This document shows, in pieces, positions 44,522-52,292 of a stretch of 64,000 nucleotides of DNA. The DNA lies in contig NZ_BMHV01000017.1 of assembly GCF_014641495.1 (NCBI RefSeq), forward strand, positions 1 through 64,000, written 5' to 3'. The DNA is from Terasakiella brassicae (lineage in GTDB: Bacteria; Pseudomonadota; Alphaproteobacteria; Rhodospirillales; Terasakiellaceae). Within the stretch, counting starts at the first letter, position 1, and each line of letters opens with the position of its first letter. Made by a program: the position numbers and the translations under genes. The notes under the pieces are model-generated. The model saw nothing but the letters and a program-made list of their open reading frames with translations, ran no database searches and had not been told where the DNA came from.

Positions 44522-45638
44522 TGGGAATGGCAAGCCGTTATGGCTGGTTCTGGAACTGACTTATAAATGCCCGCTGAAATGTCCGTGGTGTTCCAATCCA
44601 TTGGGTTTTGAAGATTACGCCAATGAATTAACGACCCAAGAATGGAAAACGGTTTTACGCGATGCACGCAAAATCGGTAGCCTGCAACTGGGGTTCAGCG
44701 GTGGCGAGCCGATGGTCCGCAGCGATCTGGAAGAATTGGTCGATGAGGCGGACACATTAGGATATTACACCAATTTGATTTCTTCAGGTGTCGGTTTAAC
44801 CAAAGATCGTTTGAAAGAGTTAAAACGCGTTGGTTTGAAACAGATACAAATTAGCCTGCAACACAATGATGCGGCAAAAAATGACGCGATGGTTGGTGTG
44901 AAAAGCTTCGAACAAAAAATGCAATGTATCGAAGATATCAAATCAATCGGTTTTCCGGTGGTGATGAATGTCCCGGTTTCACGTTTTAATATCGATGCGG
45001 TTGAAGATATTATCAAATTGGCAGAATATCATAATGTGGAGTTTCTCGAATTTGCCAATTTGCAATATTACAATTGGGCACTGCTAAACCGTGACGAACT
45101 GTTGCCAACAATTGAACAGTTGCAACACGCCGAAGCCAAGGTGAATGAAGCCCGTGCCCGTCTGGGTAAAAACATGACGATTTACTTCGTTATTCCCGAT
45201 TATTTTGATGGCCGACCCAAGGCGTGTATGAACGGATGGGGGGCGATTCATTTGACAATTGCGCCGGACGGGTCTGCCTTACCCTGTCAGGAAGCCCAGA
45301 CCATCACTCATCTTGAATTTCCCAACGTGAAAGATCGTCCTCTTGACTGGATCTGGAATGAATCACCGACCTTTAATGCCTATCGCGGGACAAGCTGGAT
45401 GAAGGAACCTTGCGTAGGGTGTGATGAAAAGGAAAATGATTTTGGCGGGTGTCGCTGTCAGGCGTTTGCCTTGACCGGGGATGCGACCAACACGGACCCG
45501 GCTTGTTCTAAATCACCGCATTTTGACATGATTACCTCGGCTGTTGAAAATGCGCGGGTTACGGGGCGCCCCGGTATGCCTTTGGTCATGCGCACACGCG
45601 GTGCGGTTAGCAATCTGATGAAAAAGGTGTGTGCATGA
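44490..45638 (+). CDS. pqqE: PqqA peptide cyclase PqqE (radical SAM)
   Basis: A 382-aa radical SAM enzyme making the Glu-Tyr carbon-carbon bond in PqqA. The SAM cluster motif is CPLKCPWC (Cys 27, 31, 34), with FSGGEPM after it. A C-terminal SPASM region carries auxiliary-cluster Cys residues (ACMNGWGA, LPCQEAQ, CVGCDEKENDFGGCRC, DPAC). The length fits the family. Its stop overlaps the start of a 33-aa membrane peptide (ATGA). Confidence 0.95.
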   Translation: MPKAGSDLKLDGNGKPLWLVLELTYKCPLKCPWCSNPLGFEDYANELTTQEWKTVLRDARKIGSLQLGFSGGEPMVRSDLEELVDEADTLGYYTNLISSGVGLTKDRLKELKRVGLKQIQISLQHNDAAKNDAMVGVKSFEQKMQCIEDIKSIGFPVVMNVPVSRFNIDAVEDIIKLAEYHNVEFLEFANLQYYNWALLNRDELLPTIEQLQHAEAKVNEARARLGKNMTIYFVIPDYFDGRPKACMNGWGAIHLTIAPDGSALPCQEAQTITHLEFPNVKDRPLDWIWNESPTFNAYRGTSWMKEPCVGCDEKENDFGGCRCQAFALTGDATNTDPACSKSPHFDMITSAVENARVTGRPGMPLVMRTRGAVSNLMKKVCA

Positions 45639-45736
45639 AGCTTCCCCATGAAACAAAAGGTGGCACGATTGGTGCCGGATTAAGTCTGATTGTTTTGCTC
45701 TCGCTCTTGGTGCATTTCTGGGCAGGGAGTGGTTAA
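45635..45736 (+). CDS. 33-aa single-span membrane peptide in the pqq operon
   Basis: ATGAAG at 45635 opens 33 codons, MKLPHETKGGTIGAGLSLIV then LLSLLVHFWAGSG, ending at TAA 45734-45736. The start overlaps the pqqE stop (ATGA) and the stop overlaps the next ATG (TAATG). Coupling at both ends argues that it is translated. It has one hydrophobic helix (about residues 13-29). It may be a small subunit of the membrane protein encoded next. No family recognised. Confidence 0.7.
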   Translation: MKLPHETKGGTIGAGLSLIVLLSLLVHFWAGSG

Positions 45737-46245
45737 TGGCGATGGATGTCCTTGATCTGGTTGCACGCTGGCTGCATGTTATGGGAATTTTGGTTTGGGT
45801 GGGCCATAATTTTGCAAATGTCATTCAAAATCCGACTTATAACATGCCACAGGGGAAGGCGCCTGCGGCTGACATCGAAGCACGGTTTGAGGCCGCCTTG
45901 CGCCGCGAACATGCAACGTTTCGCTATGCCTCCATCGTTGTGCTGGGGAGCGGGCTGTTTATGTTATTTTACCGCGATATTTTATGGGACGTGCTGCGTT
46001 TAAATGGCAGTCATGCGGTTTTGGGGATGGGGGTCTGGTGTGGCCTGTTGATGGTTTTGAATTTGTGGTTGGTCCTTTGGCCGCATCAAAAAAAGGTCAT
46101 TGGTTTTATCCCCGCAAGTTTTGAGGAACGGGTGCGCTGTTCGCGCATTACCTTTTTGTCATCACGAACCAACACAATTCTCAGCTTTCCGACTGTTTTT
46201 TTCATGGCGGCGGGCTCACATACGAGTTTTCTGTTTGGGGGATAA
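45736..46245 (+). CDS. Urate-hydroxylase PuuD-like (DUF989) membrane protein
   Basis: A 169-aa membrane protein with four predicted spans. The start ARWLHVMGILVWVGHNFANV has the His/Trp pattern of the PuuD N-terminal membrane domain, where conserved His residues may bind haem. It lacks the cytochrome c part of PuuD. Placed in the pqq operon with a 33-aa peptide, it could pass electrons from an oxidation step of PQQ synthesis to the membrane; this is inference. Confidence 0.65.
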   Translation: MAMDVLDLVARWLHVMGILVWVGHNFANVIQNPTYNMPQGKAPAADIEARFEAALRREHATFRYASIVVLGSGLFMLFYRDILWDVLRLNGSHAVLGMGVWCGLLMVLNLWLVLWPHQKKVIGFIPASFEERVRCSRITFLSSRTNTILSFPTVFFMAAGSHTSFLFGG

Positions 46246-46251
46246 AACCTC

Positions 46252-47289
46252 ATGGTATCGTTTAATTTTGGTGCGGGCCCGGCAGTGTTGCCCGGTGATA
46301 TTCTGGAACAGGCCCGCGCGGAAGCCTTCAATTGGCAGGGAAGCGGAATGTCACTGTTTGAAATCCCGTTTGGTGATCCGACCTTTGGGGCGGTGATGCA
46401 AACAGCGCATCGGGCGTTGCAACAGGTTTTGAATTTGCCGGACAGTCATCATCTGTTGTTTTTGCAAGGTGGGGCTTATGCCCATTTTGCCTTTGTTGCC
46501 ATGAACCTGATGGGAGATAAAAAACGGGCCTGTTATTTAGATACAGGTCATTGGTCCAAACGGGCAATTGCCGAGGCCAGCAAATATGGCGAGATTGTCG
46601 TGGACCGGATTGTTGCGGATGGGGCTTATTGTCATATGACCACGAACGAGACAACACAGGGACGGCAATTCCACGAACTCCCGGACTCACAAGGTTTGCC
46701 ACTTGTTGCGGATATGACATCGGATATTTTGACCCGTCCGATTGATTTTTCACACATGGACTTGGTTTATGCCAGTGCGCAAAAGAACATCGCACCTGCG
46801 GGGCTAAGCCTTGTTATTATGCATGAGAAACTGTTTGATCGTGCCTTGGATATTACCCCTACTGTCTTTAATTATACCCTGCAAGCGAGAAACAATTCTC
46901 GTGTCAATACGCCGAACCTGTTTGGAATTTATATGGCGGGATTGATGGCAAAATGGGTGACAGATCAAGGTGGTTTGCCTGAAATGGCGAAACGCAGCCG
47001 GGAAAAGAGTGCGGTGCTCTATGAGACGATAGATCACAGTCGTTTTTTCCATGCCAGTGTCAACGGGGAGATGCGTTCGCATGTGAATGTGTGTTTCGGT
47101 TTAAAAGACCCGGCTTTAAATGAGCTTTTTTTACAACAGGCCCAGCACGAAGGTTTGCTTAATCTAAACGGTCATTCGGCGGGTGCCCCATTGCGTGCAA
47201 GCCTATATAATGCGTTGCCCCGCGCGGGCGTAGTGGCCTTAGCGGACTTTATCAAAAGGTTTGATGGGCAGTTGGCGCGGGTGTTGTGA
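46252..47289 (+). CDS. Phosphoserine aminotransferase-like protein (SerC family)
   Basis: A 345-aa PLP enzyme of the SerC family: NFGAGPAVLPGDILEQA at the start, then WQGSGMSLFEIPFGDP, LFLQGGAYAHFAFVAMNL and the PLP lysine in YASAQKNIAPAGLSLVI. The usual MEISHRS segment is changed to FEIPFGDP, which is at the substrate side, so the substrate may differ from phosphoserine. It follows the PuuD-like gene by 6 bases inside the pqq operon. It could be ordinary serC or a recruited paralog. Confidence 0.75.
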   Translation: MVSFNFGAGPAVLPGDILEQARAEAFNWQGSGMSLFEIPFGDPTFGAVMQTAHRALQQVLNLPDSHHLLFLQGGAYAHFAFVAMNLMGDKKRACYLDTGHWSKRAIAEASKYGEIVVDRIVADGAYCHMTTNETTQGRQFHELPDSQGLPLVADMTSDILTRPIDFSHMDLVYASAQKNIAPAGLSLVIMHEKLFDRALDITPTVFNYTLQARNNSRVNTPNLFGIYMAGLMAKWVTDQGGLPEMAKRSREKSAVLYETIDHSRFFHASVNGEMRSHVNVCFGLKDPALNELFLQQAQHEGLLNLNGHSAGAPLRASLYNALPRAGVVALADFIKRFDGQLARVL

Positions 47290-47290
47290 T

Positions 47291-48052
47291 ATGGATTTTT
47301 CCCCAATCCATCGCCATCTTCAGGTGAGAGCCGCGTTACCTATGGCGCGTAAACGTGCCCAACGGTTTGAATGTGATGATCCATTAGCTGTGTTCCCTAA
47401 AACAGTTATGGGGATTGATTTTGCCAATCCGTTGGGGCTGGCGGCCGGATTTGATAAACTGGGCACTATGACGGCACTGGCCCGAAATTTGGGGCTGGGC
47501 TTTATGGAAGTCGGCAGTCTGATGCAAGAAAAGCCGTTATCTTTTTCCAAAAGTGGTCCGTTGGGGATGAACATTGCTGCTGACGTTGATTGTATGTCCT
47601 TGGACGAGTCCCTCGTGCATTATACGAAGCTCGCGGCAAGCTATGCAGCGCAAGCCGATTTTTTGGTCATTAATCTGAGTTCCCCGCGTAGTCGACCCTT
47701 TTTACAAAAAGGTGGGCGAGGCTGGACGATTGATCTGTTCCAACAATTACATGCATTGGTCTCTTGCCCGATATGCCTGAAAGTCCGATGTGAGCAGATA
47801 CCGGACTGGATCGGGGATTTATCTCTGAATGGGGTGGTTGTTGCACATATCGCACAAGAGGATGTGCAGGACATCAAACATATTTATGCCGATTTGTGTC
47901 CCTTCAAGATCGTGTCGGTTGGTGGGGTGATGACGCAAAGAGATGTGGAAATGCGTTTGTCATCGGGGGCGGATTTGGTGGAAATTTTCAGCCTTCTGGT
48001 GTTGAAAGGTCCAAAAGCCGTGCGTGAATTGGTGCAAGGGTTATGGCCATGA
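47291..48052 (+). CDS. Short dihydroorotate-dehydrogenase-like FMN protein
   Basis: A 253-aa TIM-barrel protein starting one base after the SerC-like stop. It has the class 2 PyrD pattern GIDFANPLGLAAGFDKLG, GFMEVGSLMQEKPL, NLSSPRSRP (catalytic Ser position) and IVSVGGVMTQRD, but lacks about 80-90 residues. In particular it lacks the N-terminal membrane region and the NRMGFNN segment, where it has GPLGMNI. It is thus unlikely to be the ordinary PyrD. An FMN-linked redox role in PQQ synthesis is possible. Confidence 0.7.
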   Translation: MDFSPIHRHLQVRAALPMARKRAQRFECDDPLAVFPKTVMGIDFANPLGLAAGFDKLGTMTALARNLGLGFMEVGSLMQEKPLSFSKSGPLGMNIAADVDCMSLDESLVHYTKLAASYAAQADFLVINLSSPRSRPFLQKGGRGWTIDLFQQLHALVSCPICLKVRCEQIPDWIGDLSLNGVVVAHIAQEDVQDIKHIYADLCPFKIVSVGGVMTQRDVEMRLSSGADLVEIFSLLVLKGPKAVRELVQGLWP

Positions 48053-49176
48053 CCATAACGATGGTTTTAATCTTGACCCTCCTGTTGTCTGCACATGCTT
48101 GGTTATGTGCCCGGCAAGTGTCTTATATTGGTTCACGGCATAACGATGACATCGGGCGATATGCCAAGGCCAAGGCATATGTGGCGCTTTTATCCTATAT
48201 GCTGGATATTTTGTGGTGTGCGTTGTTGCTTGTCAGTGATGCTTTCACCACTATTCTCGACCTGACAGGCTTGATCATTACGCATTGGTTATTGCGATGC
48301 CTGGTTCTCGGCAGTGTGCAGATGCAGGTTGAACGTCATTTCGGCTTTGGTCGGATGACATGGCAAATATTTGGGAAAGTAATATTGAAGGCCTTATGTC
48401 TGCGCCTTGTGCTGACGTTTGGTGCCGTTAATCTGGTCTTTTATTATATGCCGATGACAAGTCATATGGCGGTTTTCCTGTGGGTGTGGCTGGTGTGGTT
48501 CTGCCTTGATAGTGCCGTGATTACAATACGCCCGTGGACGCAATCGCGACTGGATTGTGCGCTGAAACCTTTAGAGGATGCGGATTTGTTAAACCGGGTA
48601 ACCCATATGTGTCTGTATGCCGGTTATGAACCTGTCGATGTCTATGTTCAGGATGGTTCCCAACGGACAAGTCATGCCAATGCACGTTTCGAAGGGATTG
48701 GGCCTTTCAAGCGTATCGTGCTGAATGACAGTTTACTCGATCACCTGAATGAGGACGAAATTCTCAGCGTTATCGCCCATGAATTAGGTCACCATGCCCA
48801 TCGTCATATTTTTAAATTCCAGCTTTTAAAAGGGGGGCTGACGTTGTTGGGGATCTTGATCTTTACACAATTTTCAACATCGCTTAGTCATTTGGTGATA
48901 AGTGCTCCGGCTATATCGGCAGTGGCTTTACCGATTTTGAATGCCTATATCCGCTCTTGTGAATATCAGGCGGACCGATTTGCAAGTTTTTATGGCGGAG
49001 GGGCGGAGACCTTCTTGCGGGCTTTGGATAAAATTCATGTCCAAAATGCGGTGATACAAGCAGGGGATCGAGTTTATGATGCGGTTTATTTTGGGCATCC
49101 TAGACCACAGGCTCGGGCGCAATATCTAAGGAAAATAAACAATGGAGCTACAAAAATCCACGTGGCCGGAGGTTGA
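48043..49176 (+). CDS. M48-family membrane metalloprotease (Ste24/HtpX-like)
   Basis: A 377-aa integral membrane zinc protease: four or more spans in the first 160 residues, HELGH at 246-250 (zinc ligands and catalytic Glu), a further span pair, and the third ligand Glu in SCEYQADRFA at 307. This is the CAAX-protease/Ste24 layout. It overlaps the PyrD-like gene by 10 bases and the creatininase-like gene by 35. In a pqq operon with no M16 PqqF or PqqG, it is a candidate for cutting PqqA; not proven. Confidence 0.8.
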   Translation: MAMTITMVLILTLLLSAHAWLCARQVSYIGSRHNDDIGRYAKAKAYVALLSYMLDILWCALLLVSDAFTTILDLTGLIITHWLLRCLVLGSVQMQVERHFGFGRMTWQIFGKVILKALCLRLVLTFGAVNLVFYYMPMTSHMAVFLWVWLVWFCLDSAVITIRPWTQSRLDCALKPLEDADLLNRVTHMCLYAGYEPVDVYVQDGSQRTSHANARFEGIGPFKRIVLNDSLLDHLNEDEILSVIAHELGHHAHRHIFKFQLLKGGLTLLGILIFTQFSTSLSHLVISAPAISAVALPILNAYIRSCEYQADRFASFYGGGAETFLRALDKIHVQNAVIQAGDRVYDAVYFGHPRPQARAQYLRKINNGATKIHVAGG

Positions 49177-49876
49177 AAACTATCTGCAATCCTGCCAAAC
49201 GATCCTGATCCCGATCGGTTCAACTGAACAACATGGCCCGAGCGGCATGATTGGGACGGACAGTATGATTGCAGAGGCGATAACAAAAGAACTCGCCCGT
49301 CGAAGTGGCCTGATGTGCGCCCCCGTTCTGTCAATTGGGATGGCGGAACATCATATGGCGTTTGCGGGGACAATTTCCTTACAACCGCAAACTTTATCGC
49401 TGGTTATTCGTGATGTGGTGCATTCGTTGGAAGTGCATGGGTTTGCAGAGTTTATTTTCATCAACGGGCATGGTGGTAATGGTCCTGTTTTGCAACGTAC
49501 CTTTCAGGAAGACGTCACAAATTGCCGTTTTTATAATTGGTATATGGGGGCTGAAACCCGAAAATTACGGGCATTACTTTATGCCGATCAGGAAGGTCGT
49601 CATGCCACGCCCAGCGAGATTGCCGTTGTTCAATATCTGGATGAAAGCACGTTACGAAATGTCGCTTGTGATCCTGTGTGTGCCCCCGCGTTGGCGTACG
49701 AGGGGGCACAGGATATGCGTGATAAACATCCCGATGGCCGGATCGGGGCCAATGTATCACTGGCGGATCCGGTGGACGGGAAACGGCTTTTTGAAACAAG
49801 TGTGGATGATTTAATGGCAACCTTGATCAAGGATGGGACTATTGCGCCGCCGCAACATCCGTCTGAACGGGGGTAA
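49142..49876 (+). CDS. Creatininase-family hydrolase (MftE-like)
   Basis: A 244-aa amidohydrolase with the metal ligands STEQHG (Glu 29, His 31), GTDS (Asp 40), INGHGGN (His 110) and HATPSE (Glu 159). The same family includes MftE, which removes residues from the mycofactocin precursor peptide, and FAPy deformylases. Its position as the last gene of the pqqADE operon suggests peptide processing in PQQ synthesis. Its stop lies 38 bases inside the convergent pqqC gene. Confidence 0.8.
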   Translation: MELQKSTWPEVENYLQSCQTILIPIGSTEQHGPSGMIGTDSMIAEAITKELARRSGLMCAPVLSIGMAEHHMAFAGTISLQPQTLSLVIRDVVHSLEVHGFAEFIFINGHGGNGPVLQRTFQEDVTNCRFYNWYMGAETRKLRALLYADQEGRHATPSEIAVVQYLDESTLRNVACDPVCAPALAYEGAQDMRDKHPDGRIGANVSLADPVDGKRLFETSVDDLMATLIKDGTIAPPQHPSERG

Positions 49877-50600
49877 AACATCCCGGCGGGATCATGCCCG
49901 GGCTAACATAGGCCAGATAAAGCGCATCCAGTTGTGCCCATAAAACACCTGTTTTCATGTAAAGGGCATCAATGACGGCTTGTTGCTGATCAATCGTACG
50001 AGCATGTTCTTTCACATAACGCAGGGCAAAATCCACATCACGCGGGGCTTGGGTCAGGCGTTCTCGAAAATAGGCGACCATTGTTTCATCCACAAAATCG
50101 TAATTTTCCAACATGCCTGCGATCCGTTCTTTGTGAATTTTCGGGGCGAACAATTCTGTCAGGCAGGACGCAAAACCAATTAGTAACGGGGCATGGCGGC
50201 AAAAATTGATATAGGTATCAACCGCATGTTTGGTGGCTGGCAGAACCCCTTCCATTGATTGAACATAAGCACGTTCAAGACCCAAGGCCTCACATAATTT
50301 CAGCCACCGTTCAATGCCACCTTCATCCTGATCTATGCCATCATGATCGAAAATACGCTGGCGCCAAAGATTGCGCAGTTCCTTATCTGGGCAATTGGAC
50401 AAAATGGCGTAATCCTTGATCGGGATGCCTTGTTGATAGACATATCGGTTCAAGGCCCAGGCCTGCACTTGTCCCAATGACAATTTCCCACCGTGTAACA
50501 ATTTATGAAAGGGGTGCAGATTGTGATAGCGTTCTGCTCCGATGCCTTGCAGGGTTTGTTCCAGCTCATCCGGGCTCAGAACTTTATTTAGCTTGATCAT
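49839..50600 (-). CDS. pqqC: Pyrroloquinoline-quinone synthase PqqC
   Basis: A 253-aa all-helical oxidase catalysing the last ring closure and oxidation to PQQ. It shows YHNLHPFHKLLHGGKLSLGQ, ALNRYVYQQGIPIKDY, IFDHDGIDQDEGGIERWLKL and YVKEHART, as in known PqqC. Translationally coupled to pqqB (ATGA). Its 3' end overlaps the creatininase-like gene on the opposite strand. Confidence 0.95.
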   Translation of the reverse strand: MIKLNKVLSPDELEQTLQGIGAERYHNLHPFHKLLHGGKLSLGQVQAWALNRYVYQQGIPIKDYAILSNCPDKELRNLWRQRIFDHDGIDQDEGGIERWLKLCEALGLERAYVQSMEGVLPATKHAVDTYINFCRHAPLLIGFASCLTELFAPKIHKERIAGMLENYDFVDETMVAYFRERLTQAPRDVDFALRYVKEHARTIDQQQAVIDALYMKTGVLWAQLDALYLAYVSPGMIPPGCFTPVQTDVAAAQ

Positions 50601-51529
50601 AAGATAACCTCCATTGTGTCATAGCCGATTTCCCATCCGGCTTTATTGGCAATTGCTCGTTCCGTTGAATTTTCCAACAGAACGGGATTTGTATTGTTGA
50701 TATGGATAAAGACTTTGCGCTTGATGTTTAGTTCTTCAAACGCCTGAATGCTGCCTTGGGGGCCTGCCATGCACATATGGCCCATGCGTTGTCCGGTTTT
50801 GACGCCGCAGCCTGTTTCGATCATTTCATGGTCAACCCATGTTGTACCGTCAAAAAAGACCAAATCGCTGTTTTGCACGCGTTCAGCCAAGTCCGGGGGC
50901 AAGGCAGCGCATCCGGGCAAATAATAAAAAGATTTTTTGCTGTCGCGCACCGTAACCTTTATGCCAACGGTATCTTCGGGGACGGAACCAAAATTCACCC
51001 CTGCTTTTTCATCTTCCAGATAAAGGGCGATTTTGCCGGGGACGGGGAAAAGTTCAATCTCAATGCCGCTGTTTTGTCCGTCCAGAAAACAAAGCTCGGT
51101 TTTTTGATCTATGGGAAGTTTGCGCCGTGCAACGTAGTCGGGGTTCAGGATATTAAACAGGCTGTTTTCGCCTAAAACGTTTATGACGCGTTGGGTGGCG
51201 TAAAGGGCGAGGGGCTGGCTTTCGCGTAACGTCAACAATCCGCCGATATGGTCGACATCGGCATTAGTCAGAATAACCCCTTTGATCGGGCTGTGCCGTT
51301 TACCGTGTTTTGGGTGCAGGCAGGGATTGGCTTGAATTTGCTGACGAATATCGGGGGAGGCATTTAACAGGAACCAGTTGTCCCCATCCACAGTGATGGC
51401 AAGCGAGGATTGCGTGCGGGCAATTGCATCAGGATTATTTGCCCATGCCTTGCGGCAATTGTCACAATGGCAATTCCATTGCGGGAATCCCCCACCTGCC
51501 GCCGCCCCGAGAATTTTAATCTTCAACAT
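50597..51529 (-). CDS. pqqB: PQQ biosynthesis protein PqqB
   Basis: A 310-aa metallo-beta-lactamase-fold protein, thought to hydroxylate the Tyr-derived ring. It starts LKIKILGAAAGGGFPQWNC, with CHCDNC, and has TNADVDHIGGLL and MCMAGPQGSI. Its metal motif, with Asp-Val-Asp-His (DVDH), is typical of PqqB. A PQQ-regulon motif lies at 51591, 62 bases upstream. Confidence 0.95.
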   Translation of the reverse strand: MLKIKILGAAAGGGFPQWNCHCDNCRKAWANNPDAIARTQSSLAITVDGDNWFLLNASPDIRQQIQANPCLHPKHGKRHSPIKGVILTNADVDHIGGLLTLRESQPLALYATQRVINVLGENSLFNILNPDYVARRKLPIDQKTELCFLDGQNSGIEIELFPVPGKIALYLEDEKAGVNFGSVPEDTVGIKVTVRDSKKSFYYLPGCAALPPDLAERVQNSDLVFFDGTTWVDHEMIETGCGVKTGQRMGHMCMAGPQGSIQAFEELNIKRKVFIHINNTNPVLLENSTERAIANKAGWEIGYDTMEVIL

Positions 51530-51590
51530 TTTGCGTGCCTATGCCTGTTTTACGGAACAACAGGATAAGTGAAAGGGCACCTTAAAACAT

Positions 51591-51633
51591 ATTGGACAAA
51601 GGTCTAGGCTGCTTCCATTTTATGAGGGACGGG
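51591..51633 (-). promoter_or_regulatory. PQQ-regulon motif and shared element before pqqB
   Basis: On the minus strand CCCGTCCCTCATAAAATGGAAGC (51633 to 51611, over 20 bases in total) precedes AGACCTTTGTCCAAT (51605 to 51591). The first element resembles the one before the quinoprotein dehydrogenase at 34931. The second fits the regulon consensus. Confidence 0.55.
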
Positions 51634-51759
51634 AGCATTTGTGTAGTTTCTTGGAAAATGCGGTTAAATCGCAATTTTAATTAATGGAATTTGCGTCTAA
51701 CAAGATCAAATTAACAAACATCAATTGTAGATGGATTTAAAATAGGTTACATAGTCGTT

Positions 51760-52191
51760 ATGTCGAACGCTAACAGAAATAGAAAAATAAAAAAATTGGG
51801 CCTTTTGTTAAGAAAAGGAACGATGCGGTTTTTTATTTTGTCTGTTTTGATGGTTCAAATTTCGGTCCCTTTAATTACATCGACACCTGTCAATGCCAAG
51901 ATTGATACTGGCATTGGTGGGGAATATACGGTCATCTGTACCGCGAACGGTTTGAAACTTGTTCGCGTAAGTGATGGGGATGAACCCCCTAAAGCGGACA
52001 ATCAGGCAGAACATTGTTTGAGTTGTCGTCTGGCTTTGTTGGGCTTTTCTTTGCCTGATGCAGGTGACCTGATTGCCGAATATGTAATTTATGAAGGCGA
52101 ACAACACATTGTCGAGATCGATGCCGGGATAATCCCACAAGGGCGCGTTGTTACCGACAATACGGCACGTGCGCCCCCTCGTCTTGTCTGA
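51760..52191 (+). CDS. DUF2946-like small exported protein
   Basis: A 143-aa protein with an N-terminal basic region, one hydrophobic segment (about residues 24-42), a CLSC motif in AEHCLSCRLALLGF and a C terminus TARAPPRLV. These are marks of the DUF2946 family, often encoded next to TonB receptors for copper. It opens the operon that runs to exbD. Function unknown; metal contact through the Cys pair is plausible. Confidence 0.65.
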   Translation: MSNANRNRKIKKLGLLLRKGTMRFFILSVLMVQISVPLITSTPVNAKIDTGIGGEYTVICTANGLKLVRVSDGDEPPKADNQAEHCLSCRLALLGFSLPDAGDLIAEYVIYEGEQHIVEIDAGIIPQGRVVTDNTARAPPRLV

Positions 52192-52292
52192 CAATCAAAA
52201 AAACTAAAAACGAGACATCTATCCAATGAATGGCGCTCGCCTCATTGCGTGGGTGGTCTTTATTTGATGAAAAGACTATTGGGGTAATCTTA

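Noticed and set aside
46252-47289. SerC-like gene as proof of serine synthesis at this place
   Set aside because: The neighbours are PQQ genes and the substrate-side segment differs, so I do not assign serC outright.
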